NCBI GenBank assembly: GCA_938018045.1
Contig: CALIIP010000135.1
Location: 1-14,875, forward strand
DNA from: an uncultured Flavobacteriaceae bacterium
Lineage (GTDB): Bacteria > Bacteroidota > Bacteroidia > Flavobacteriales > Flavobacteriaceae
Reading direction: 5' to 3'
DNA length: 14,875 bases
Shown: in pieces, positions 1 to 6,366 of the stretch
Layout of the letters: each line of letters starts with the position of its first letter
How positions within the stretch are numbered: the first letter of the stretch is position 1
The notes under the pieces: generated by a model
The model's input: only the letters and a program-made list of their open reading frames with translations
Told to the model about the DNA's origin: nothing
Databases searched by the model: none
Position numbers and translations under genes: made by a program

Positions 1-27
1 AAAATATTCAATTGACAAAAAAATAGG

Positions 28-103
28 AATCAGGTCATAACCTGATTTAAAACTACTTGAGAATCCTTTAAAATTTCTTTTCTTTTTAAAGGATTCTTTT
101 TTT
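28..103 (+). terminator. Rho-independent terminator of the upstream gene, preceded by a smaller hairpin
   Basis: A 13-bp perfect stem (61-73 with 84-96, 10-base loop) is followed at once by seven T residues (97-103), the classic intrinsic terminator layout reading rightwards. Just before it is an 8-bp perfect hairpin (28-35 with 40-47, loop CATA) with A-rich flanks. It presumably ends a + strand gene lying left of the window. The smaller hairpin has a run of A residues (14-23) on its left, so it could also act on leftward transcripts. Confidence 0.85.
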
Positions 104-131
104 GTCATTATAAATAGAGTTAGTACTTTTG
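101..131 (+). promoter_or_regulatory. pyrG promoter, Bacteroidota type
   Basis: The -7 box TACTTTTG (124-131) matches the Bacteroidota consensus TAnnTTTG. A TTTG at 101-104 lies 19 bases upstream, the usual spacing for the -33 box. The predicted transcription start is near 138, about 10 bases before the pyrG ATG at 148, so the leader would be very short. The -33 box uses the last T residues of the upstream terminator. Confidence 0.75.
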
Positions 132-147
132 CTCAAACCTATATTTA

Positions 148-1761
148 ATGAAAAAAACCAAATACGTTTTTGTCACCGGAGGCGTAACTTCATCACTTGG
201 AAAAGGCATTATTGCAGCTTCTCTTGCCAAGTTATTACAAGAAAGAGGATACTCAACTACCATTCAAAAATTAGATCCATATATTAATATTGATCCAGGA
301 ACTTTGAATCCATATGAGCATGGAGAATGTTTTGTAACCGATGATGGTGCAGAAACCGATTTAGATTTAGGTCATTACGAACGTTTTTTAAATATCCCAA
401 CTTCACAAGCCAATAATGTGACTACTGGACGTATTTATCAATCGGTAATTAACAAAGAGCGTCGTGGAGAGTTTTTAGGGAAAACGGTTCAGATCATTCC
501 TCATATTACTGATGAAATTAAAAATAGGGTGCAAATTCTTGGAAAAACAGGAGAATTTGATATTGTAATTACCGAAATTGGTGGAACTGTTGGTGATATT
601 GAATCATTACCTTATATAGAATCTGTACGTCAGTTATTATGGGAACTTGGACCTGAAAATGCAATTTCTATACATTTGACATTGATTCCATATCTTGCTG
701 CTGCAGGAGAATTGAAAACTAAACCAACACAGCATTCAGTTAAAATGCTGATGCAAAGTGGTGTAAGTCCAGACATTTTGGTTTGCAGAACTGAACATCC
801 TTTAAATGAAAGTATCAAAAATAAATTGGCATTATTTTGCAATGTGCAAAAAGAAGCAATTATAGAATCTATTGATGCAGAGACAATATATGATGTTCCT
901 AATTTAATGCTTGAAGAAAAATTAGACGAAGTTATATTAAATAAACTTCAATTACCTCATAACCAAAAACCTGCATTAAAAATATGGAATGATTTTGTAA
1001 ACAAACATAAAAATCCAAAAAGTACAATTGAAATTGGTCTTATTGGGAAGTATGTAGAATTACACGACGCATACAAATCTATAACAGAAGCATTGATTCA
1101 CGCAGGAGCAACAAATGAAGTAAAAGTAAAAGTTCGTTGGATTCATTCTGATAAATTGACTTCTGCAGATGTTCCAAAAAAACTAAAAGGCTTAAACGGG
1201 ATCTTAGTTGCTCCAGGATTTGGAGATAGAGGAATCGAAGGTAAAATAGATGCAGTAAAATATGCCAGAGAAAATAAAATTCCTTTCTTAGGAATTTGCC
1301 TTGGAATGCAAATGGCTGTAATAGAATATTCAAGAAATGTCCTTAAATTAAAAGGAGCTTTTTCTACTGAAATGGATGAAAATACTCCACATCCAGTTAT
1401 TAATTTGATGGAAGAGCAAAAGACAATTATCAACAAAGGAGGAACCATGCGTTTGGGTTCTTGGAAATGTAAATTGGCTGAAAACTCTAAAATAAAATCT
1501 ATTTACAATCAAGAAATAATTGACGAACGTCATAGACATCGTTATGAGTTTAACAACGATTATTTAGAGCAATTAGAAACTGCTGGAATGATTGCAACAG
1601 GGAAAAATCCGAAGACAAACTTAGTAGAAGTTATAGAACTTCCTAATCATCCTTGGTTTATTGGTGTACAATACCATCCTGAATATAAAAGTACGGTTTT
1701 GAATCCGCATCCATTATTTGTGAGTTTTGTAAAAGCTGCTTTGGAACACTCTTTGAATTAA
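148..1761 (+). CDS. pyrG: CTP synthase (glutamine-hydrolysing)
   Basis: Makes CTP from UTP, ATP and glutamine (EC 6.3.4.2), the last step of pyrimidine nucleotide synthesis, in the cytoplasm. The 537 residues are full length for the family. The N-terminal synthetase domain (about 1-270) opens with the conserved FVTGGVTSSLGKG P-loop region and the DPYINIDPGTLNPYEHGE segment. The C-terminal class I glutamine amidotransferase domain (about 295-532) carries the nucleophile Cys384 in GICLGMQ and the catalytic pair His510 and Glu512 in HPEYKS. The ATG lies about 10 bases after the predicted transcription start, with no Shine-Dalgarno sequence. It seems to be transcribed alone: yidC follows after 176 bases with its own promoter candidate. 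No strong terminator is visible after it, so some readthrough into yidC is possible. Confidence 0.98.
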   Translation: MKKTKYVFVTGGVTSSLGKGIIAASLAKLLQERGYSTTIQKLDPYINIDPGTLNPYEHGECFVTDDGAETDLDLGHYERFLNIPTSQANNVTTGRIYQSVINKERRGEFLGKTVQIIPHITDEIKNRVQILGKTGEFDIVITEIGGTVGDIESLPYIESVRQLLWELGPENAISIHLTLIPYLAAAGELKTKPTQHSVKMLMQSGVSPDILVCRTEHPLNESIKNKLALFCNVQKEAIIESIDAETIYDVPNLMLEEKLDEVILNKLQLPHNQKPALKIWNDFVNKHKNPKSTIEIGLIGKYVELHDAYKSITEALIHAGATNEVKVKVRWIHSDKLTSADVPKKLKGLNGILVAPGFGDRGIEGKIDAVKYARENKIPFLGICLGMQMAVIEYSRNVLKLKGAFSTEMDENTPHPVINLMEEQKTIINKGGTMRLGSWKCKLAENSKIKSIYNQEIIDERHRHRYEFNNDYLEQLETAGMIATGKNPKTNLVEVIELPNHPWFIGVQYHPEYKSTVLNPHPLFVSFVKAALEHSLN

Positions 1762-1875
1762 TTAATCTGACTACATTCAGTAATTAGCATTCAAAGCCAA
1801 CAAACATATAGTAATGTTAGGTGATTATAGTCTAAATGAGTAGGATAACAACTCAAATAATCAAACAAAAAACAC

Positions 1876-1883
1876 TATTTTTG
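1876..1883 (+). promoter_or_regulatory. Candidate yidC promoter (-7 box)
   Basis: TATTTTTG fits the Bacteroidota -7 consensus TAnnTTTG. No clear TTG or TTTG is present about 19 bases upstream, so the -33 element is weak or absent. The transcription start would fall near 1890, leaving a leader of about 48 bases before the yidC ATG. Confidence 0.5.
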
Positions 1884-1887
1884 TCGC

Positions 1888-1912
1888 ACTTTTAGTGGAA
1901 ATCACAAAAAGT
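1888..1912 (+). promoter_or_regulatory. Hairpin in the yidC leader
   Basis: ACTTTT (1888-1893) pairs with AAAAGT (1907-1912), and GTG (1895-1897) pairs with CAC (1903-1905). The two helices are separated by a single A opposite A, and the loop is GAAAT. It lies at the predicted 5' end of the yidC transcript, where it could protect the mRNA or affect translation. No T-tract follows, so it is not a standard terminator. Confidence 0.4.
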
Positions 1913-1937
1913 ATATGACAAGATGACATTTTAAAAT

Positions 1938-3824
1938 ATGGAACAAAAGAAATTTGATGTAAATAGTTTAATTGGATTTATACTATTAGGAGCAATCGGA
2001 ATGTATTGGATATATTCTAACCAACCAACTCCCGAAGAACTTGAAAAAATAAAAACTGAAAGACGGTTAGACTCAATAAATGCAATTCAAACAATTGCAA
2101 CTCCTATTGCTAATCAAGAGAAAACAATTGCTGTTTTATCTGACTCACTAAAACTTGTAAATGCTCAAAACGAATTAGGCTCTTTTGCCAATTCAACTGC
2201 TATTCCCTCTGAAGGAACAACAGTTATCGAAAATGATGTTTTAAGATTAACTATCGCTAATAAAGGTGGACAAATTGTTGAAGCGTTTTTAAAAGAATAC
2301 ACCACTTTTCATGATGATCCTGTAAAACTGATTCAAAATAATAACGCATTATTTAATATCAATTTTGGAACAACTGGAAACAGAATCTTAAACACTAAAG
2401 ATCTGAATTTTGAGCCAACATTGAGTCAAAATGGTGACAATCAAGTATTATCGATGAAGTTAAAAGTTGATGCTAATCGCTTTTTAGAATATCGATATGA
2501 AATCAAACCAAACGATTATATGCTTGATTTTGGAGTTCGTTCTCAAGGTTTAGATAACGTTTTTAACACCTCACATCCTGTGAATTTAGAATGGGATTTG
2601 ACAAGTATTAGAAACGAAAAAAGTTTGCGTTCAGAAGGAATGTATACTTGGATGTATTATAAGAATGATGGCGATGTTGATTATTTAGGGCAAAATGATG
2701 TTGATGACGTAAAAGATGTTGATTGGGTTGCGTTCAAACAACATTTCTTCTCTTCTATTTTGATGAGTGACACTCCGTTTAAATCTACCAATATAACTTC
2801 AGAAAGACTAGATGAAGAAACCGATACAATTTTCACAAACAAATTTCAGTTAAAAGCACCTCTAGAACTTAAAAACGGTGAACTAGATTACGCTATGAGT
2901 TGGTATTATGGACCAACAGATTACGCGACTTTAAAAGCATATGAAGGTAAAAACCTTGATGAAGTTGCTGATATGGGTTGGGGAATTTTTGGATGGATAA
3001 ACAAATATTTATTTGTTCACTTATTTAAATTTTTATCAAGTTTGACATCAAACTATGGTATTGCAATCATATTATTGACAATTGTTGTTCGATTATTGAT
3101 GTCTCCATTGGTTTACAAATCATATTTATCGAGTGCCAAAATGAAGGTTATTCGTCCAGAAATGGAAGTGATTAACAAGAAGTTTCCTGGAAAAGAAAAT
3201 GCTATGAAGCGTCAACAAGAAACTATGGCTGTTCAGCGTAAGGCTGGAGTTAGTATGTTATCTGGTTGTATTCCTGCACTTTTACAAATGCCTGTTTTCT
3301 TTGCATTATTTAAATTTTTTCCATCCAATTTAGATATCCGTCATAAAAGTTTTCTTTGGGCAGATGATTTATCTTCTTATGATAATATTTTCGACTTAGG
3401 GTTTAATATTCCTTTTTATGGAAGTCACGTTAGTTTATTCCCAATATTAGCATCTGTAGCCATTTTCTTTTATATGAAAATGAATCAGAGTCAGCAAGCA
3501 AACATGCAGCCACCTGCACAAGAAGGAATGCCAGACATGCAGAAGATGATGAAAATGATGATTTACTTCTCTCCTATTATGATGTTATTTTTCTTTAATC
3601 AATATGCGAGTGGATTGAGTTTATACTATTTTGTATCTAACTTATTAACGATTGCAATTATGTTGGTTATTAAACATTATGTGATTGATGAAAAGAAAAT
3701 TCTTGCTCAAATAGAAGAAAACAAAAAGAGACCAGAAAAGAAAAAGAGTAAGTTCCGTCAGCGTATGGACAATGCTATGAAACAAGCACAAGCACAACAA
3801 GAAGCAAATAAGAAAAAGAAGTAG
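1938..3824 (+). CDS. yidC: Membrane protein insertase YidC
   Basis: Inserts and folds inner-membrane proteins, alone or with SecYEG. The 628 residues match Gram-negative YidC: an N-terminal membrane anchor (about 10-26), a long periplasmic domain (about 90-345, including IENDVLRLTIANKGGQIVEAF), and the conserved Oxa1-like insertase core (about 355-585). The core has the groove arginine Arg385 in VVRLLMSPL, a cytoplasmic charged hairpin (about 400-435), and the later membrane helices (about 440-460, 498-513, 541-556 and 560-580). The C-terminal tail (585-628) is rich in Lys and Gln, which suits ribosome contact. A Met-rich linker (about 530-541) precedes the fourth core helix. The stop TAG is followed by a second in-frame TAG, then directly by the heptamer array. 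It is convergent with the glycosyltransferase gene. Confidence 0.97.
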   Translation: MEQKKFDVNSLIGFILLGAIGMYWIYSNQPTPEELEKIKTERRLDSINAIQTIATPIANQEKTIAVLSDSLKLVNAQNELGSFANSTAIPSEGTTVIENDVLRLTIANKGGQIVEAFLKEYTTFHDDPVKLIQNNNALFNINFGTTGNRILNTKDLNFEPTLSQNGDNQVLSMKLKVDANRFLEYRYEIKPNDYMLDFGVRSQGLDNVFNTSHPVNLEWDLTSIRNEKSLRSEGMYTWMYYKNDGDVDYLGQNDVDDVKDVDWVAFKQHFFSSILMSDTPFKSTNITSERLDEETDTIFTNKFQLKAPLELKNGELDYAMSWYYGPTDYATLKAYEGKNLDEVADMGWGIFGWINKYLFVHLFKFLSSLTSNYGIAIILLTIVVRLLMSPLVYKSYLSSAKMKVIRPEMEVINKKFPGKENAMKRQQETMAVQRKAGVSMLSGCIPALLQMPVFFALFKFFPSNLDIRHKSFLWADDLSSYDNIFDLGFNIPFYGSHVSLFPILASVAIFFYMKMNQSQQANMQPPAQEGMPDMQKMMKMMIYFSPIMMLFFFNQYASGLSLYYFVSNLLTIAIMLVIKHYVIDEKKILAQIEENKKRPEKKKSKFRQRMDNAMKQAQAQQEANKKKK

Positions 3825-3826
3825 TA

Positions 3827-3870
3827 GCTTTAGGCTTTAGGCTTTAGGCTTTAGGCTTTAGGCTTTAGGC
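3827..3870. repeat. Tandem heptamer array (GCTTTAG)6
   Basis: Six perfect copies of GCTTTAG plus the first two bases of a seventh start within three bases of the yidC stop codon. The unit length is not a multiple of three, and tandem stop codons precede it, so it is not coding. Perfect copies suggest recent expansion by slippage, so the copy number may vary between strains. It lies before the bidirectional terminator and would be transcribed as the yidC 3' untranslated region. Confidence 0.95.
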
Positions 3871-3875
3871 AAAAC

Positions 3876-3914
3876 AAAAAAAATCCATCCGTATTTGCGA
3901 GATGGATTTTTTTG
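3876..3914. terminator. Bidirectional terminator between yidC and the glycosyltransferase gene
   Basis: TCCATC (3884-3889) pairs with GATGGA (3901-3906) around an 11-base loop. The flanking A-run (3876-3883) and T-run (3907-3913) extend the stem and provide a T-tract in both directions. Its place between two converging genes fits termination of yidC from the left and of the glycosyltransferase gene from the right. Confidence 0.85.
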
Positions 3915-3916
3915 TT

Positions 3917-3992
3917 TGTCATTCTGAGTGAAACGAAGAATCTTTTTCGGACTAAATTCTTCACTTTCATCTCGACTATGCTCGATGTGACA
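3917..3992. repeat. Imperfect palindromic intergenic repeat, Bacteroidota type
   Basis: The element is bounded by TGTCA (3917-3921) and its inverted partner TGACA (3988-3992). Inside are GAAGAAT (3935-3941) with ATTCTTC (3956-3962), and TCGA (3972-3975) with TCGA (3982-3985). The wording (TCATTCTGAG, ACGAAGAATCT, CTCGACTATGCTCGA) resembles short palindromic repeats I know from intergenic regions of many Bacteroidota genomes. It holds no reading frame and probably folds as RNA. The family assignment comes from memory; the inverted structure is seen directly. Confidence 0.65.
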
Positions 3993-4009
3993 GTTCAGAA
4001 TTACATTAA

Positions 4010-4960
4010 TTATAATTTAAACATCGACTTTAAAAAGCCTAAGCCATAACCTAAAAACTGTGTATATGTTGTTATGATACTTAGCAAAGCAACTTTTATA
4101 TTTTTGTTTTGAAGCAAAGAATCAATAAAAACAAGTGTGAAATATATCAAAAACGGAATCACAAATATCCAATTCCAAAAAATTGCTAAAATTAGCGCAA
4201 CGTCAAATCCTATTACAAATAGACTTGGAAACCAATACGTGATTTTTGCTGTTTTAGGATGCGTTCTATTTAATATTGGTCTTGCAGTTCCGAAATTAAA
4301 AGTCTGCTTATAAAACTGACTTATTGTGCTTCTACGCTTGTGATACACATATGCTTTCTCTATAAACTGCGTTTCAAAACCTTTATCCCACAATCTAAAA
4401 GTTAAATCTATATCTTCTCCGTATTTCATTTCAGAAAAACCATTTGTGTTTTCAAATGCTTTTTTTGACAACCCCATATTAAAACTTCGAGGTTGAAATT
4501 TTCCGACTGATTGTTTTTTCCCTCTTATTCCTCCAGTAGTCAAAACAGAAGTCATAGAGTAATTGATTGCTTTTTGTAATGCAGTAAAAGAATTGTGCGC
4601 AGCGTCTGCTCCACCAAAAGCATCAGTAAATTTTGCTCTCAAAGTATGTTCTACTTCTTCTAAATAGTGCTTTGGAAGTAATACATCAGAATCTAAGATT
4701 ATAAAGTAGTTCCCTTTTGCTTTTTGCATTCCGTAATTACGGCTTTGTCCTGCGCCAGAATTCTCTTTGAAGAAATACTTGATATTTAATTTCTCTGAAT
4801 ATTTCTCAATGGTTGATTTACAATCATCCACAGAACCATCTTCAACAATAACAATTTCAAAGTCTTTTTGATAGGTTTGTAACGTTAAACTATGCAATAA
4901 CTCATCAATCTCTTTCGGACGGTTATAAACAGGAATTATGATTGAAAAATGTAGTTTCAT
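4010..4960 (-). CDS. Family 2 glycosyltransferase with C-terminal membrane segments
   Basis: Probably transfers a sugar from a nucleotide-sugar donor to a lipid- or surface-linked acceptor at the inner face of the cytoplasmic membrane. The GT-A fold (PF00535-like) begins with FSIIIPVYNRP (5-15). It has Asp41 in VEDGS, the metal-binding DSD (90-92), GEDIDLTFRLW (181-191) with the likely catalytic acidic pair, and a following HKRRSTISQFYKQTFNFG segment. Hydrophobic stretches near 246-262, 264-280 and 290-310 are likely membrane helices. An upstream in-frame TTG (4967-4969) lies inside a promoter-like TATATTTG, so the ATG at 4960 (316 residues) is preferred. It is not in a polysaccharide cluster, so donor and acceptor cannot be named. 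Confidence 0.88.
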   Translation of the reverse strand: MKLHFSIIIPVYNRPKEIDELLHSLTLQTYQKDFEIVIVEDGSVDDCKSTIEKYSEKLNIKYFFKENSGAGQSRNYGMQKAKGNYFIILDSDVLLPKHYLEEVEHTLRAKFTDAFGGADAAHNSFTALQKAINYSMTSVLTTGGIRGKKQSVGKFQPRSFNMGLSKKAFENTNGFSEMKYGEDIDLTFRLWDKGFETQFIEKAYVYHKRRSTISQFYKQTFNFGTARPILNRTHPKTAKITYWFPSLFVIGFDVALILAIFWNWIFVIPFLIYFTLVFIDSLLQNKNIKVALLSIITTYTQFLGYGLGFLKSMFKL

Positions 4961-4966
4961 TGTCAA

Positions 4967-4974
4967 CAAATATA
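4967..4974 (-). promoter_or_regulatory. Possible -7 box of the glycosyltransferase gene
   Basis: TATATTTG on the - strand matches TAnnTTTG and lies seven bases before the chosen ATG, which would make the mRNA almost leaderless. No clear -33 element is visible; that position falls in the terminator of the preceding gene. Reading through that terminator is the alternative. Confidence 0.3.
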
Positions 4975-4977
4975 ACT

Positions 4978-5008
4978 AAAAAAGCATCCGTCTAAGGCGG
5001 ATGCTTTT
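4978..5008 (-). terminator. Terminator of the tail-collar gene (AAGCATCCG type)
   Basis: AAAAGCATCCG (4980-4990) pairs perfectly with its complement at 4998-5008 around a seven-base loop. On the - strand the stem leads into a T-run (4983-4978). It begins 18 bases after the stop of the tail-collar gene. Confidence 0.85.
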
Positions 5009-5026
5009 CAATAAGTTTAAAATTTA

Positions 5027-5512
5027 TTAATTCCGTGAAGGATATATTCCATTTAAAGCAATTATATAATTAACTGTTGTATATGGTTGCATTATACTGA
5101 CTTCTTTCGCATCGCTACTACTGGCTACAACCGAAGTAGCATTCGTCAGTTTTTTACTTGGTTTAGATGGCAATGAAGCCTTGTCAACTGCAATTCTCTC
5201 GCTTCCTCCTTTTTGGCCTAAACTTTTAGGTGTTAATCCTGGTCCAGTTCCAGCGTGAACAGGAACTCTTCCACGTAAATCCGGTAAGGCAAAGGTTGTT
5301 CTACCATCACCTCCATAAGTTGTTCCTAATAAAGAAAACAATGCAGTATGCTGACTTATTGCTAAAATTTGTCCGTCACAAAATGCCCATCCTCTAGGAG
5401 CAAAATTTCCTGCAAACATTTTAACTTCACCAATAAGTGGGTCTTGGGCATTTGCTGTATTTGTAAAACTAAATGAAGCAAATAAAACTAAAACTAAAAT
5501 AATTTTTTTCAT
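5027..5512 (-). CDS. Secreted phage-tail-collar-like protein (microcystin-dependent protein family)
   Basis: The 161-residue protein has a signal peptide (about 1-23, cleavage probably after TANAQ or just before it). Then comes a well-preserved tail collar domain (PF07484-like, about 27-105): the GEVKMFAGNFAPRGWAFCDGQ block, the LGTTYGGDGRTTFALPDLRG block, and GPGLTPKSLGQKGGSE. The C-terminus has the family's MQPY...NYIIALNGIYPSRN ending. The region after GGSE is short and lacks the usual His-rich AHSH motif. Free-standing members are common in Bacteroidota and cyanobacteria, and their role is not settled. No phage genes are nearby, so this is not a prophage remnant. The signal peptide indicates export to the periplasm or beyond. 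It has its own terminator; only a weak promoter-like TAACTTAG (5549-5542) is seen upstream. Confidence 0.88.
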   Translation of the reverse strand: MKKIILVLVLFASFSFTNTANAQDPLIGEVKMFAGNFAPRGWAFCDGQILAISQHTALFSLLGTTYGGDGRTTFALPDLRGRVPVHAGTGPGLTPKSLGQKGGSERIAVDKASLPSKPSKKLTNATSVVASSSDAKEVSIMQPYTTVNYIIALNGIYPSRN

Positions 5513-5565
5513 AATAAATTGTAATTTAGGTTAATACATCGCTAAGTTAGATATTATAATTTAAT

Positions 5566-5596
5566 AAAAAAAGCATCTGTAAATTACAGATGCTTT
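5566..5596 (-). terminator. Terminator of the beta-barrel protein gene (AAGCATCTG type)
   Basis: AAAGCATCTGTA (5570-5581) pairs perfectly with 5585-5596 around an AAT loop. On the - strand it runs into seven T residues (5572-5566). It follows the stop of the outer-membrane protein gene by about 25 bases. Confidence 0.85.
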
Positions 5597-5621
5597 CTTA
5601 TTGAAAAAATGTGTGAAAGTT

Positions 5622-6245
5622 TTATTTTAAAGAAAATAAGACCCCTAAATTAAAACTGCTTCTAGAGTTTTTAGCGGAAGTCCCTTCATTAACTTCAAAA
5701 ACATCCGTTAATCCTAATTGCTCATCATACTCAACATATAGTTTTGTATTATCATTTATTGGAAATTTATATCCAATTCCATAAGATAATCCAAAATCAG
5801 TACTTTTAAATGAATTTTTTAAGTCCATACCTAACTCTGAATCTTCAGCATTTAAAAGAAAACCAACATAAGGGCCAAAATTCAAATACCATTTTCTTGT
5901 AGATCCAAAATGCCAATTTGCCATAACTGGAATTGTTAAATAATTCAATTTAAAATCTGTAGTTACACTATTATTCGTATCTGTATTTAAAATAAATCCA
6001 TCAGACCAACCTTTTTGATCATAAATCAATTTCGATTTAATTCCCCATCTGTCAGAAAAATAATATTCTCCTGAACCACCTGCATTAAAGCCAACTTTAA
6101 GATCTGTTGCGTTACCATTACCATCAGATACTACTGATAAATTAACTCCCATATCAAATCCCAATTCAATGTCACCTTTTTCTTGCGCATTCATTTTTGT
6201 CATCCCAACCAGAACAAATACAATAATCAATAATCTTTTTTTCAT
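5622..6245 (-). CDS. Porin-family outer-membrane beta-barrel protein
   Basis: From the ATG at 6245 the product has 207 residues. A signal peptide (MKKRLLIIVFVLVGMTKMNAQ) is followed by alternating polar and hydrophobic strands of the small outer-membrane beta-barrel type (PF13568/PF13505-like). Recognisable stretches are FDMGVNLSVVSDG, KVGFNAGGSGEYYFSDRWGIKSKLIYDQKGW, YLTIPVMANWHFG, WYLNFGPYVGFLLNAE, FGLSYGIGYKF and SSFNLGVLFSLK. An eight-strand barrel in the outer membrane is likely; the ligand is unknown. A longer frame starting at TTG (6270-6272) is rejected because that codon lies inside the promoter -7 box and the ATG begins a perfect signal peptide. It is a single-gene transcript with its own promoter and terminator. 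Confidence 0.87.
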   Translation of the reverse strand: MKKRLLIIVFVLVGMTKMNAQEKGDIELGFDMGVNLSVVSDGNGNATDLKVGFNAGGSGEYYFSDRWGIKSKLIYDQKGWSDGFILNTDTNNSVTTDFKLNYLTIPVMANWHFGSTRKWYLNFGPYVGFLLNAEDSELGMDLKNSFKSTDFGLSYGIGYKFPINDNTKLYVEYDEQLGLTDVFEVNEGTSAKNSRSSFNLGVLFSLK

Positions 6246-6269
6246 AATATTTTTTTTAAAATTCGATCG

Positions 6270-6277
6270 CAAATATA
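6270..6277 (-). promoter_or_regulatory. Candidate -7 box of the beta-barrel protein gene
   Basis: TATATTTG on the - strand matches TAnnTTTG. The transcription start would fall near 6263, giving a leader of about 18 bases to the ATG at 6245. The -33 region contains only TGTTTT, so that half is weak. Confidence 0.5.
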
Positions 6278-6313
6278 TACATAACTATACCAGAAAAACA
6301 TTTTATTTTATAT

Positions 6314-6345
6314 AAAAAAAGCATCCGTAATTTACGGATGCTTTT
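6314..6345 (-). terminator. Terminator of the T9SS cargo gene (AAGCATCCG type)
   Basis: A 13-bp perfect stem (6317-6329 with 6333-6345) has a three-base loop and leads on the - strand into seven T residues (6320-6314). It begins about 20 bases after the stop of the cargo gene and has the same core as the terminators at 4978 and 5566. Confidence 0.9.
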
Positions 6346-6366
6346 AAATAAATTAATTACGTTAAA

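Noticed and set aside
1..26. Possible tail of an upstream + strand gene ending at a TGA, TAG or TAA in the first 42 bases
   Set aside because: All three frames hit a stop early and the remaining residues are too few to recognise a family or choose a frame.
1079..1448. Open frames on the - strand inside pyrG
   Set aside because: They overlap the conserved amidotransferase domain of pyrG, show no family features and have no promoter.
1762..1875. pyrG terminator or a small gene before yidC
   Set aside because: No stable stem with a T-run and no credible reading frame with family features could be found.
3827..3870. CRISPR-like or telomere-like array
   Set aside because: There are no spacers between the units, so it is not CRISPR; resemblance to telomere units is only a short-sequence coincidence in a chromosomal intergenic region.
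5027..5512. Prophage or contractile tail remnant suggested by the tail-collar domain
   Set aside because: No other phage or tail genes are present, the protein has a signal peptide, and it has its own terminator.
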